A stretch of DNA of 64,000 nucleotides from JBEVJK01 sp040510195 (lineage in GTDB: Bacteria > Pseudomonadota > Alphaproteobacteria > Rhizobiales > Rhizobiaceae): the NCBI GenBank assembly GCA_040510195.1, contig JBEVJK010000081.1, forward strand, positions 13,091 to 77,090, in the 5' to 3' direction. This document shows positions 1-8,760 of this stretch, one piece after another; position 1 is the stretch's first letter, and each line of letters starts with the position of its first letter. The position numbers and the translations under genes are program-made. Below the pieces are notes generated by a model. That model had not been told where the DNA came from. It made no database searches and was given only the letters and a program-made list of their open reading frames with translations.

Positions 1-438
1 CACCTCCCAGGGCTTCAGATTGTCGGACAGCGAGAGCACGCAGAAATCGTGGCCGAGCGGCGCGCCGACGCGCGCGGCGACCGCCAGCACGGCGGTGACG
101 CCGGGCACGACGGTCAGCTCCAGCGACCGCCACGCGGGCGGTCCCGCCTCGATCGCCTCGCAGACGGCCGCGGCCATGGCGAAGACGCCGGGGTCGCCAC
201 CCGAGACGATGCAGACAGCGGCGCCGGCCGCCGCTTTCTCCAGCGCGGCGCGGGCGCGATCGAGCTCCTCGCGGTTGTCGGAGGCGTTGCGGATCTGCCC
301 CGGTCCGAGCCGGAGCCGGTCGAGATAGGGGCCGTAGCCGAAGAATTCGCGGCAGGCGGCGACGACGCGGCTTGCTTCCGGCGTCATCTGCTCGGGATGG
401 CCGGGACCGAGCCCGACGACGGCGAGGCTGCCCGTCAC
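1..438 (-). CDS. cobJ: Precorrin-3B C17-methyltransferase, C-terminal part beyond the window
   Basis: About 145 N-terminal residues are visible before the gene runs off the left edge. CobJ uses SAM to methylate C-17 of precorrin-3B and drives ring contraction in the aerobic cobalamin pathway. The frame opens with a GTG whose GTGA overlaps the cobI stop. It shows the tetrapyrrole-methylase signatures: GLGPGHPEQMT at the N-terminus, SGGDPGVFAMA near residue 85 and VVPGVTAVLA near residue 115. It is the last visible gene of the cobW-N-G-H-I-J string. Sequence and context agree; only the missing C-terminus limits the call. Confidence 0.93.
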   Translation of the reverse strand, partial: MTGSLAVVGLGPGHPEQMTPEASRVVAACREFFGYGPYLDRLRLGPGQIRNASDNREELDRARAALEKAAAGAAVCIVSGGDPGVFAMAAAVCEAIEAGPPAWRSLELTVVPGVTAVLAVAARVGAPLGHDFCVLSLSDNLKPWEV

Positions 439-1172
439 GACCGTTCCCTCCAGCCGGCGACGAGGATCAGCGCGAAATAGGGCGCCCGGTCGTCCGCCTT
501 TTCGGCAAGCCGCATCGCCGAGGCGCCCGGCATGGTGCCGCGCTCGACATAGACGGCGCCGGCAAGCTTGCCGGTGGCGGCGAGCGCGCGGCGGATCTTC
601 GGCAGGTTGCGACCGACTTTCATGACCACCGCCGCATCCGTGTCGGCCAGGCGGCGGGTCAGCTCGAACTCCGACAGCGTGCCCGGCAGGACGGTCAGGA
701 CGTCGTCGCCCTGGACGATCGGCACACCGACCTGCGACCAGCAGCCCGACATGGCGGTGACGCCGGGGATCACCTCCGCGTCGTAGGTCGCCGAGAGCCG
801 CACGTGGATATGCATGTAGGAGCCGTAGAAAAGCGGGTCGCCCTCGGACAGGACGGCGACCGTCCGCCCTTCCTCCAGATGCGCTGACACTGCGTCGGCG
901 GAGTGCTCGTAGAAGGTCCGGATCCGCTCCCGATACTCGGGATCGTGCCGGTCGAGCTCGGTGGTCACCGGGTAGAGAAGCGGCAGTTCGGTCACGCCGG
1001 GCTTCAGCATGCCATCGACGATGGCACGCGCATTGCCGTTGTTGCCCTGCTTGGCGAAATGGGCGACCACGTCGGCCGCCGCCAAGGCGCGCACCGCCTT
1101 GACCGTGAGCAGGTCCGGATCGCCCGGCCCGGTGCCGACGCCGATCAAGCGGCCCTTGCGGCGGCCGGTCAC
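435..1172 (-). CDS. cobI: Precorrin-2 C20-methyltransferase
   Basis: A 245-residue tetrapyrrole methylase, the usual CobI length. It transfers a methyl group from SAM to C-20 of precorrin-2, giving precorrin-3A. The N-terminal glycine-rich loop GVGTGPGDPDLLTVKA, the central SEGDPLFYGSYMH and the VIPGVTAMSG motif are all present. GTG is chosen as the start because it overlaps the cobH stop (GTGA), the same coupling seen at the other junctions of this operon. The gene's own stop overlaps the cobJ start. Nothing looks damaged. Confidence 0.95.
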   Translation of the reverse strand: MTGRRKGRLIGVGTGPGDPDLLTVKAVRALAAADVVAHFAKQGNNGNARAIVDGMLKPGVTELPLLYPVTTELDRHDPEYRERIRTFYEHSADAVSAHLEEGRTVAVLSEGDPLFYGSYMHIHVRLSATYDAEVIPGVTAMSGCWSQVGVPIVQGDDVLTVLPGTLSEFELTRRLADTDAAVVMKVGRNLPKIRRALAATGKLAGAVYVERGTMPGASAMRLAEKADDRAPYFALILVAGWRERS

Positions 1173-1801
1173 AGGCCCGGCCTCGCCAGCGCGTTCAATG
1201 CGGCCGCCGTCATGGCGCTGCCGCCGAGGCGGCCCCTGACGATGGCAAACGGGATGCCGAGGCGGCTCTCGGCCAGCGCTTGCTTGGACTCGGCGGCGCC
1301 GACGAAGCCGACCGGCATGCCGAGAATGGCCGCTGGCCGCGGTGCCCCGGCCGCCAGGAGATCGAGCAGGTGGAACAGCGCGGTGGGTGCGTTGCCGATC
1401 GCCACCACCGCCCCCGCCAAGCGCTCGCCCCACAGCTCGATCGCGGCCGCCGAACGCGTGTTGCCGATCGCCGCGGCGCGCTCGGCGGTCGCCGGATCGC
1501 GCAGCGTGCAGACCACGGGGTTTCCGGCCGGCAGGCGGGCGCGGGTGACACCATGCGCCACCATCTCGGCGTCGCACAGGATCGGAGCGCCGGTGCCGAG
1601 CGCGGCCCTGGCGGCGGCGACGAAGCCGGGCGAGAACAAGAAGTGCTCCGCCGCCCGCACGTCGCCGGAGGCGTGGATCATGCGGATGGCGACGTCCTTC
1701 TCCGCGTCGGAGAAGCGCGACAGGTCGGCCTCGGCGCGGATGATAGCGAACGATCTCTCGTAGATCGCCGTGCCGTCGCGAATATAGTCCGTTGCGCTCA
1801 T
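1169..1801 (-). CDS. cobH: Precorrin-8X methylmutase
   Basis: A 210-residue protein that converts precorrin-8X to hydrogenobyrinic acid by moving a methyl group from C-11 to C-12. The family's active-site histidine lies in CDAEMVAHGV, followed by the conserved blocks GNAPTALFHLLDL and GMPVGFVGAAESK. Length is typical. The ATG overlaps the cobG stop (ATGA) and the stop overlaps the cobI GTG, so translation is probably coupled along the operon. Confidence 0.95.
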   Translation of the reverse strand: MSATDYIRDGTAIYERSFAIIRAEADLSRFSDAEKDVAIRMIHASGDVRAAEHFLFSPGFVAAARAALGTGAPILCDAEMVAHGVTRARLPAGNPVVCTLRDPATAERAAAIGNTRSAAAIELWGERLAGAVVAIGNAPTALFHLLDLLAAGAPRPAAILGMPVGFVGAAESKQALAESRLGIPFAIVRGRLGGSAMTAAALNALARPGL

Positions 1802-3180
1802 GGCTGTCCCCGAAAGGCGTCTGCGATGCGGCCCGGGCCCAGCCTGGCGAGGCAGGCGGCCGCATCCTCGCCCGGACGCCGCGCCTCGCGGTATAGGCCG
1901 GCAAGGCGGGCGAAACCATGCCTGATCTCGCCATGGGGAAGTCGCACCTCGACCATGTCGGATGCCTTGCCGCCGACCAGGAGGCCGATGCCGTCCGGCC
2001 GGCCGACCAAGGTCAGCCCGGCGGCAGCCGGATGCGCACAGCCCTTGGCGCATCCGGAGACATGGACGGAGAAGGAGCCGTCCAGCATGGCGCCGGCGAG
2101 CGTCGACAGCTGCTCGGCCAGCGTCCGGGCGGCGGCGTGGCCGGAGGCGCAAGCCGGGCTGCCGGGGCAAGCGGCCAGATGGAGCCGCGGATCGGCGGCA
2201 TCGCCGATGAGGCCGAAGCGGGGCGCCAGCGCCTGCAGCTCGGACGCCCGCGACGTGCCGAGCGGCAGCGCCAGCAGCGCACGGCCGGGCGCCGGGCGGA
2301 TCTCGGCCGCGCCAGCCGCGGCCGCGGCGGCCGCGAAGCCCGCGAGGCGCGAGGCTTCGATCTGGCCGAAGGGAAGGCTGACGCCGAGCGCGGCACGACC
2401 GTCGCGCAGAAGGTGGATTCCGACCGGCGAAATCGACGCGCGGCAATCCGAACCGAGCGCGGCAATGTGGCGCGATCGGTCGTAACGGATCCGGTCCGGT
2501 TCGTGATTCGATTCGGTATGGCGAACAAGGAGCGAGCGCAGCATAGGCGGCGACAGATGGCGGCCGCGCCCCTGCAGGCCGAGCCCTGCGACGGCACCGA
2601 GCACCAGGGCGGCGACGGCCGCGGCGTCGGCCTCCGCGACGAAGGCGAGCAGCGCCGCATCGGCGGCTGTACCGCCGATCGACAGCCGCCACACGACCGC
2701 CTCATCCTCGCGCACCGCCTCGAAGCGGAGATCGGCCGGCACGTCGTCGAGCCCGAGGCGGCCGCGGCCGTCGACGACGACCGAGACCTTGGCGCCGAGA
2801 CGGGCCGCCAGGCCGAGACGGGCAAGCTCGGCGCGAACCGCCGCCGCAAGCGGGCGCGGATCGGCCTTCTCTTCGGGATCGAGGCCGGCGAGCGGCGGCA
2901 GCTCCACCGGCACGCCCTCGCGGGGCTCGATGCCCAGCGCCGCCACGTCGTCGGCCAGCGGCCCGACGGTCGCCGGCTCGAGCCCGCGCAGCTGCAGGCT
3001 GCCGCGCGCGGTGACCTCGAGGATGCTGTTGCCATGGCGAAAGGCCGCCTCGGCAAGGCCGGCGAGCGCCTCCGGCGTCAGGCTGCCGTCGGTCGGCGAG
3101 AGGCGGACGAGGAGCCCGTCGCCCGTCTGCATGGGGGCGGAAAGCGCCGGACAGGCGCCGCGGACGACCGGCGCGTTCAT
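1798..3180 (-). CDS. cobG: Precorrin-3B synthase (oxygen-dependent)
   Basis: A 460-residue protein of the sulfite/nitrite reductase-like fold. CobG is a mono-oxygenase that hydroxylates precorrin-3A and forms the lactone, using oxygen. The four cysteines expected to hold the [4Fe-4S] cluster and siroheme-like site are visible as ACPGSPAC near residue 337 and SGCAKGCAHP near residue 375. Its presence marks the aerobic pathway. ATG overlaps the cobN stop (ATGA); the stop overlaps the cobH start. Confidence 0.93.
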   Translation of the reverse strand: MNAPVVRGACPALSAPMQTGDGLLVRLSPTDGSLTPEALAGLAEAAFRHGNSILEVTARGSLQLRGLEPATVGPLADDVAALGIEPREGVPVELPPLAGLDPEEKADPRPLAAAVRAELARLGLAARLGAKVSVVVDGRGRLGLDDVPADLRFEAVREDEAVVWRLSIGGTAADAALLAFVAEADAAAVAALVLGAVAGLGLQGRGRHLSPPMLRSLLVRHTESNHEPDRIRYDRSRHIAALGSDCRASISPVGIHLLRDGRAALGVSLPFGQIEASRLAGFAAAAAAAGAAEIRPAPGRALLALPLGTSRASELQALAPRFGLIGDAADPRLHLAACPGSPACASGHAAARTLAEQLSTLAGAMLDGSFSVHVSGCAKGCAHPAAAGLTLVGRPDGIGLLVGGKASDMVEVRLPHGEIRHGFARLAGLYREARRPGEDAAACLARLGPGRIADAFRGQP

Positions 3181-6100
3181 GCCGCCTCGCGCTCCCGCGC
3201 CTCGGCGATCAGCGTCGCAAGCTCGTCGTCGACGGCGTTGCGCCGCGCATGCCACAGGCCGCGCCGTCGCGCCGCCGCGAAGCGCTCGGCGATGGCGCGC
3301 AGCGCGGCGGGGTTCTGCTCCATGAGGAAGGCGCGGACCCGTGGGTCGCCGAGATAGGCATCGTGAACCGCCTCGATCAAGGCCGAGGGCACCGCCTCCG
3401 TGGTCTCGGCGAAGCCGATCAGCCGGTCGACGGTCTCGGTGAACTCCGCGGCGCCGCGGGGCCCGTGGCGCAGCTGTCCCTCGATGAAGCGCGGGTTGAC
3501 GGCGCGGGCGCGTACCACCCGCGCCACCGCCTCCGCCAGCGAGCGGGCGCGCGGCCGGGCGGGGTCGGTGGTGTCGAGCGTCACCACGTCGGCCTTGCCG
3601 CCGAGCGCCGCCACAGCGGCCGCGAAGCCGCCGGCGAAGGCGACGTCGGCGGAGCCTTCGAGCAGGTCGCGGCCCGGATCGTCGCCGGCATGCACCAAGA
3701 GCGCCGCCTCCGCGACGCGTCCGGCGAACAGGCCGGGGGCGGCCGCCCCCTCGCCTTCGGCGCCGCCATAGGCATAGGAGGCGCTCTCCAGATAGGCGCG
3801 GCCGAGTTCGTCGCGCGTCTGCCAGGCGCCGGAAGCGAGCAAGGCTTCCGGGCCGGCGCCATAGGTGCCGGGCTCGGAGCCGAAGATACGGGGCCCCAGC
3901 CTGCCGAGGCGGAGCCGCTCGGCGGCCAGCGGATTCTCGGCGCCATCCTCGGCGCGGCGGGCGACGGCGCGGGCGGCGGCGTCGACGAGCGCGATCTGTG
4001 TCGGGAACATGTCGCGGAAGAGGCCCGAGATGCGCCAGGTGACGTCGACCCGCGGGCGGCCGACAGCGGCGAGCGGCAGCACCTCGATGCCGGTGACGCG
4101 GCCCGTCGCCGGGTCCCATTCGGGGCGGCATCCCAGCAAAGCGAGGCCCTGTGCGATCTCCTCGCCGCCGGTCCGCAGGCTGGCGCTGCCCCACAGGTCG
4201 AGCACCAGCGCGCGCGGCCATTCGCCATGGTCCTGCACGTAGCGGCGCAACACCTCGTCGGCGGCTGCCTTGCCGAGCTCGACGGCGGTCGGGGTCGGCA
4301 TGGTGCGGGGATCGGCGGCATAGAGGTTGCGCCCGGTGGGCAGCACGTCCGTTCGGCCGCGCGCCGGCGCGCCCGAAGGTCCGGCCGCCACGTGGCGGCC
4401 GTCAAGCGCGGCGATCAAGGCATCGCGCTCGGCGACAGCGCTGGCCAGGCGGGCGGGGTCGCTCTCGCCGGCGGCGGCGCGGCCGTAGACATGGAGGCCG
4501 TCCTTGACCGCGAAGTCCTTGAAGTCGCAAAGCCAGGCATCGATGCGCTGCAAGGCCCGGTCGGGGTCCTCGCCGCAAGCGACGCCGGCCGCCTCGGCGA
4601 CCCCGTTGGTGCGCGCCCGCTCGACGATCAGCCGCGCCAGCCGGTCGCGGCGGCGGCGATCGAGGCCATCGGCCTGCACATATTCCTCGACCAATCGTTC
4701 CAGAGCCTGCTGATCCGGATCGAGGCCGGCGAGGCCCAGCGGCGGCGGCAGGTGACCGATCGTCACGGCAGCGATACGACGCTTGGCCTGCGCGGCTTCG
4801 CCAGGATTGCTGACGATGAAGGGATAGACGACCGGGAGCGGCCCGGCGACCTGTTCCGGAAAGCAGGCGGCCGACAGCGCCACCGTCTTGCCGGGCAGCC
4901 ATTCGAGCGTGCCATGGGCGCCGACATGCACAAGCGCATGCAGGCCGAGATGCTGCCGCAGCCATTGGCCGAAGGCGACAAGCGCGTGGCGGGGCGGCAG
5001 CGCCGGATCGTGATAGTCGGCGCGCCGGTCGCTCGCCTGACCGCGATCGGGCGCGAAGGCCACCATCACACTTCCAAAGCGAATGGCGCGGAAACGGAAG
5101 GCTTCGTCCTCGACGTCCGCGTCGTCTTGCGGGCGGCCCCAAGCCCGATCGACCGTATCGGAACCGGAACGATATGTGGAAATGTCGAATTTCGCCCCGC
5201 GCAGCTCCAGCACCTGCATAAGAGCCCGGGGATTGTCGGGAATGCCCTCCACCCGATAGCCGGCCGCCGCCAGGTCGTGGAGGATCGCCAGCACGCTCGC
5301 CGGCACGTCGAGGCCCACGGCATAGCCGCTGCGGCCAGGCGCCGCGGGATAGTCCGGAATCAGCACGGCCAGCCGCCGTTCGGCGCGCGGCGTCGCCTGC
5401 AGCCGGAGGAAGGCCGCGACGCGGTCGGCGACCTGCTCGACGCGGTCGGGCTCGGGCCGGTTGGCCATGCCGCCGAAGCCGAGCGCGTCATCGGCCGGGC
5501 GGGCGGACTTGAAGGCGATGGCGCCGGCATGGATGCGGCCGTCGAGCTCCGGCAGAGCGACGTGCATGGCGAGATCGGCGGGCGCCAGTCCGCGCTGGTT
5601 GGCTTCCCAAACGTCGCGGCGCGTCGTGGCGACGATCGCCTGCAGCACAGGCACGCCCAGGCGGTCGAACACGGTCGACGCTCCCGGCTCGGCGCCGCTG
5701 GCAAAGGCGGTGCAGGCGACGATCAGACGCGGAGGCAGCGCCTGCGCCGCCCGCTCGACGAAGGCGAGGGAAGCCGCATCCTTGAGGCTGGCGACGAAGA
5801 TCGGCAGCGCCGCAATGCCGCGCGCGGAGAGCGCCGCGGCCAGAGCGTCGATCGGCGCGGCGTCGGCGGCAAGCAGCATGGACCGGTAGAAGAGGATGGG
5901 CACGACCGGCCGCGCCGGATCGTGCGCGGCAACGGCGTCAGCGAGCTCGGCGATGCCTTTGCCGGGCACATAGAGGCCTGCCCGCGGGACGGCGGCGGCC
6001 TCTGCCGCGGCAGGCGGACCTCCTGCAAGCGCCGCCATGCTGCCGAGCAGGCCGCGCATGTTCTCGGGACCGCCTTCGCGGAAGAAGGCGAGCAACCGGT

Positions 6101-6509
6101 CAAGCTCGTCGCGCGGCAGCGTCGAGGCTTCGACGAGGCGCTCGTCGACCGCCCGGCACTCGCCGGGCAGAAGCGCCAGCGCGATGCCCTTGTCGCGCGC
6201 CAGGGCCGCCAGCCGGTCGCAGCCATAGCGCCACCAGTCGTGGCCGCCGAGGATGCGGACCAGGACGACCTTGGCATGGGCGGCGACGCGGTCGACCCAG
6301 AGATCGACGGACATCGGATGCCGGAGATCGGAGAGCGCGGCGAGCCGCATCGAAAGGCCAGCGGCCGCGCCGGCTCGCCAGGCATCGCCAAGGCCGGCGA
6401 GATCGCTGTCGGAAAAGGACAGGGCGACCAGGTCCGCGGGCTGCTGGCGCAGGTCGACGGGCTCGGCGAGATCGTCGATCGAGGCTGAGCTGGTGGCCAG
6501 GATGTGCAC
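3177..6509 (-). CDS. cobN: Cobaltochelatase large subunit
   Basis: A 1110-residue CobN/magnesium-chelatase H family protein. With CobS and CobT it inserts cobalt into hydrogenobyrinic acid a,c-diamide at the cost of ATP. The family hallmark HVGAHGTLEWLPGK is seen near residue 530, with GRNLYAADPRTMPT and further conserved blocks after it. At 1110 residues it is somewhat shorter than many CobN proteins, but no truncation is evident at either end. GTG (VHILATSS) is chosen because it lies 14 bases behind the cobW stop; the upstream part of the frame overlaps cobW and lacks family character. cobS and cobT are not in this window. Confidence 0.94.
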   Translation of the reverse strand: MHILATSSASIDDLAEPVDLRQQPADLVALSFSDSDLAGLGDAWRAGAAAGLSMRLAALSDLRHPMSVDLWVDRVAAHAKVVLVRILGGHDWWRYGCDRLAALARDKGIALALLPGECRAVDERLVEASTLPRDELDRLLAFFREGGPENMRGLLGSMAALAGGPPAAAEAAAVPRAGLYVPGKGIAELADAVAAHDPARPVVPILFYRSMLLAADAAPIDALAAALSARGIAALPIFVASLKDAASLAFVERAAQALPPRLIVACTAFASGAEPGASTVFDRLGVPVLQAIVATTRRDVWEANQRGLAPADLAMHVALPELDGRIHAGAIAFKSARPADDALGFGGMANRPEPDRVEQVADRVAAFLRLQATPRAERRLAVLIPDYPAAPGRSGYAVGLDVPASVLAILHDLAAAGYRVEGIPDNPRALMQVLELRGAKFDISTYRSGSDTVDRAWGRPQDDADVEDEAFRFRAIRFGSVMVAFAPDRGQASDRRADYHDPALPPRHALVAFGQWLRQHLGLHALVHVGAHGTLEWLPGKTVALSAACFPEQVAGPLPVVYPFIVSNPGEAAQAKRRIAAVTIGHLPPPLGLAGLDPDQQALERLVEEYVQADGLDRRRRDRLARLIVERARTNGVAEAAGVACGEDPDRALQRIDAWLCDFKDFAVKDGLHVYGRAAAGESDPARLASAVAERDALIAALDGRHVAAGPSGAPARGRTDVLPTGRNLYAADPRTMPTPTAVELGKAAADEVLRRYVQDHGEWPRALVLDLWGSASLRTGGEEIAQGLALLGCRPEWDPATGRVTGIEVLPLAAVGRPRVDVTWRISGLFRDMFPTQIALVDAAARAVARRAEDGAENPLAAERLRLGRLGPRIFGSEPGTYGAGPEALLASGAWQTRDELGRAYLESASYAYGGAEGEGAAAPGLFAGRVAEAALLVHAGDDPGRDLLEGSADVAFAGGFAAAVAALGGKADVVTLDTTDPARPRARSLAEAVARVVRARAVNPRFIEGQLRHGPRGAAEFTETVDRLIGFAETTEAVPSALIEAVHDAYLGDPRVRAFLMEQNPAALRAIAERFAAARRRGLWHARRNAVDDELATLIAEAREREAA

Positions 6510-6523
6510 GGCGGCGCCTTCCC

Positions 6524-7561
6524 TCAGCCGGCTAAGATTCGCTCGACCGCCGAGCGGTCGAGCCCCTTGAGGCCGATGACCACCAGGCGGCTGCGGCGCG
6601 CCTCGCCGGGCGCCCATGGGCGGTCGAAATGGTGCGTGACGCGCGGCCCGACAGCCTGGACGAGCAGCCGCATCGGCTTGCCCGCGACCTCGACGAAGCC
6701 CTTCACCCTGAGCACGTTCTCCGCCTCGGCCGCGGCAGCGACGCGGCGCGCCAACGCCTCGGGCGTGGCGATGGGCGGCAGCTCGACGACGAAGCTGTCG
6801 AAATCGTCATGCTCGTGGTCGGCCTCGTCATCGTGATGGGTGCGGCGGTTCTCGATGTCGTCCTCGACGGCCAGCCCGAGGCCGAGCAGCACGGACGGGT
6901 CGATCCTGCCCTGGCTGGTCGGCACGACCTTGACCGCCCGGGCCAGGTGCCCCGCCACCAACGCCTCGGCGCGATCGTGCGCGGCGCGGTCGAGGAGGTC
7001 GCTCTTCGACAGGACGATCAGGTCGGCACAGGCGACCTGGTCTTCGAACACCTCTTCCACCGGATCGTCGTGGTCGAGCGAGGCATCGGCGGCGCGCTGG
7101 GCGCTCAGCGCATCGAGATCGGCGGCGACGCGGCCTTCTGCGAGCGCCGGGCCGTCGACCACGGCGACGACTCCGTCGACGGTGACGCGGCTCCTGACCG
7201 ACGGCCATTGGAAGGCCTGGACCAGCGGCTTGGGCAGCGCCAGGCCCGAGGTCTCGATCAGGATGTGGTCGACCTTCGGCTCGCGGGCGAGGATCTTGTC
7301 GAGCGCCGGCACGAAATCGTCCGCCACGGTGCAGCAGATGCAGCCGTTGGCGAGCTCGACGATGTTTTCCTCCGGGCAGGTCTCGGCGCCGCATCCCTTG
7401 AGGATCTCGCCGTCGATGCCGACATCGCCGAACTCGTTGACGATGATGGCGAGGCGCCGGCCGCGCGCATGCTCCAGGACGTGGCGGATCAGCGTGGTCT
7501 TGCCGGCGCCGAGGAACCCGGTGACGACGGTGCAGGGGACGCGTTCGGGAAGTGCGGTCAT
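6524..7561 (-). CDS. cobW: Cobalamin biosynthesis GTPase / metallochaperone CobW
   Basis: A 345-residue G3E GTPase thought to deliver cobalt for corrin assembly. It has the Walker A GFLGAGKTT at residues 15-23, the metal-binding GCICCT motif, LSKSD as the NKxD-type guanine motif, and a histidine/aspartate-rich stretch RTHHDDEADHEHDD before the C-terminal CobW_C domain. The ATG overlaps the stop of the DUF1636 gene upstream (ATGA). It is the second gene behind a cobalamin riboswitch, so it is probably repressed when B12 is plentiful. Confidence 0.95.
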   Translation of the reverse strand: MTALPERVPCTVVTGFLGAGKTTLIRHVLEHARGRRLAIIVNEFGDVGIDGEILKGCGAETCPEENIVELANGCICCTVADDFVPALDKILAREPKVDHILIETSGLALPKPLVQAFQWPSVRSRVTVDGVVAVVDGPALAEGRVAADLDALSAQRAADASLDHDDPVEEVFEDQVACADLIVLSKSDLLDRAAHDRAEALVAGHLARAVKVVPTSQGRIDPSVLLGLGLAVEDDIENRRTHHDDEADHEHDDFDSFVVELPPIATPEALARRVAAAAEAENVLRVKGFVEVAGKPMRLLVQAVGPRVTHHFDRPWAPGEARRSRLVVIGLKGLDRSAVERILAG

Positions 7562-7989
7562 CGATCGACTTTCGCGTGTGAGAGCGGGGGGATGCGGGCA
7601 ACGAGCCCGCGCTTCAGGCTGTCGGGACGGCCGCGCCACGGGATCAGGCCGTCCTCCGAATCGGCGAACAGCAGCGCGCCAGCCACCAGGTCGGCCGCAC
7701 TGCCGACGGTCAGGTCGCCGAACACGTAGCTCCAGGCGCCGGGGCGCAGCATGGCGGCACTCAGCCGGCGCTTGCAATTGCCGAGGCATTCGACGCGAGC
7801 GGTGGCGATGCGCGTCCCCGCTGCCGCCCGCCGGGTCGCCTCGGCGAGCAGCGCGCCGGGGCGCGGATGGGCCTCCGAGCCGGAGGCGTCGCGGCAGGTC
7901 TCGCAGACGACCACGGTGACGGCCGCGCCAGCGCTTTGCGGGAGTTCGGTTGGTGCCTCGTCGTCCAAGCGTCGCACTCCGGCCAGCAT
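7558..7989 (-). CDS. DUF1636 metal-binding protein, ferredoxin/thioredoxin-like
   Basis: A 143-residue protein of the DUF1636 family, often found next to cobW. The visible core is a spaced cysteine pattern, VVVCETCRDAS followed by VECLGNCKRRLSAAM, as in thioredoxin-fold [2Fe-2S] ferredoxins, then a GAWSYVFGDL block. This suggests a metal or Fe-S site, but the role is not established. ATG at 7989 (MLAGVRRLDDE) is chosen because the frame upstream runs into the riboswitch. It is the first gene after the minus-strand riboswitch and is translationally coupled to cobW. Confidence 0.85.
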   Translation of the reverse strand: MLAGVRRLDDEAPTELPQSAGAAVTVVVCETCRDASGSEAHPRPGALLAEATRRAAAGTRIATARVECLGNCKRRLSAAMLRPGAWSYVFGDLTVGSAADLVAGALLFADSEDGLIPWRGRPDSLKRGLVARIPPLSHAKVDR

Positions 7990-8086
7990 CGATTCGCGGG
8001 GTGCGGGCGGGCAGCGCAGGCCAGGCCTGCACGGCGACACGAAGGAAACCGGTCCAGGGCACCCCGCCCGGCTCCGGCGTTCATTT

Positions 8087-8262
8087 GTGACGGCAGGTCT
8101 CCTGGCTTCGCGGGTCATCGCCTGCTCCCGCCTTCCCGGGGCTAGCCCAGTGGCATTCGGTCGAGGCTCTTCGCTTACAGTTGCGGGGACAGCTGCGGAT
8201 TTGGGCGCCATTGCCCGCACCGCATTCCCTCTTCGCCCCTCCCGTTGCCGAGAAGGGACCGT
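8087..8262 (-). ncRNA. Cobalamin riboswitch upstream of the cobW-cobN operon
   Basis: Read on the minus strand, this leader has the landmarks of the AdoCbl riboswitch in order: an early GAGGGAATGCGGTGCGGG block, CCCCGCAACTGTAAGCG, GAATGCCACTGG, CCGGGAAGGCGGG, and the B12 box AGCCAGGAGACCTGCC near the 3' end (plus coordinates 8091-8106). About 100 bases separate it from the first start codon at 7989. It should lower expression of DUF1636-cobW-cobN and downstream genes when adenosylcobalamin is abundant. Confidence 0.93.
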
Positions 8263-8354
8263 CGAGGCGGACGTTACGCGGCGCCCGGGGCGCCTGTCAA
8301 CGCGGCCGAATTGGGTTTGCCGTGGTGGGAATTTCGCTTATAGTCGCGGCGTCG

Positions 8355-8520
8355 TCGGTTTTCGGTGAGAACCGAAAGAGGGAATGCGGTAAGGACCCTA
8401 GCGTTCGAAGCCGCGGCTGCCCCCGCAACTGTATGCGGCTAGCGCCCCCATCAGCCACTGGAGCGATCCGGGAAGGCGGGAAGGCGCTGTGATCCGCGAG
8501 CCAGGAGACCGGCCGGCGAC
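8355..8520 (+). ncRNA. Cobalamin riboswitch upstream of cbtB-cbtA-cobP-cobO
   Basis: A second, independent riboswitch facing the other way. It opens with an inverted repeat (CGGTTTTCGGTGAGAACCG), then AGAGGGAATGCGG, CCCCGCAACTGTATGCGG, CAGCCACTGG, CCGGGAAGGCGGG and the B12 box GAGCCAGGAGACCGGCC. The cbtB start lies about 50 bases downstream, with AAGAGGA before it, so both cobalt uptake and late corrin genes are expected to be B12-repressed. It differs clearly in sequence from the minus-strand copy, so it is not a recent duplication. Confidence 0.93.
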
Positions 8521-8570
8521 GCCCTTTAACGCAAAGGCCCTCGGGTGGAGGGCAAGAGGACATCGACACA

Positions 8571-8744
8571 GTGACCACGACAACCAACACCCTCGGCGCA
8601 ACGACCACGTCGCGTCTCCTGCAGCTCGGGCTCGCCGCGCTGCTCGGCTTCTTCGTCATCGGCTTCGTCGGCTTCTCCCATGTGGAGGCCGCCCACAACG
8701 CCGCGCACGACTATCGCCACTCGATGGCGTTTCCCTGCCACTGA
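8571..8744 (+). CDS. cbtB: Cobalt transporter subunit CbtB
   Basis: A 57-residue protein too short for many gene callers. It has a single membrane segment (LLQLGLAALLGFFVIGFVGF) and ends in a histidine-rich tail with DYRHSMAFPCH, the recognisable CbtB ending likely to bind metal. GTG is the start; AAGAGGA lies about 11 bases upstream, just after the riboswitch. CbtB accompanies CbtA, and the pair is a predicted B12-regulated cobalt transporter. cbtA follows after 16 bases. Confidence 0.9.
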   Translation: MTTTTNTLGATTTSRLLQLGLAALLGFFVIGFVGFSHVEAAHNAAHDYRHSMAFPCH

Positions 8745-8760
8745 CGAAGGACTTTCCATC

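Noticed and set aside
3249..6488. A 1079-residue plus-strand open frame opposite cobN
   Set aside because: It is the antisense shadow of cobN; the minus frame carries all CobN motifs and the plus frame has none.
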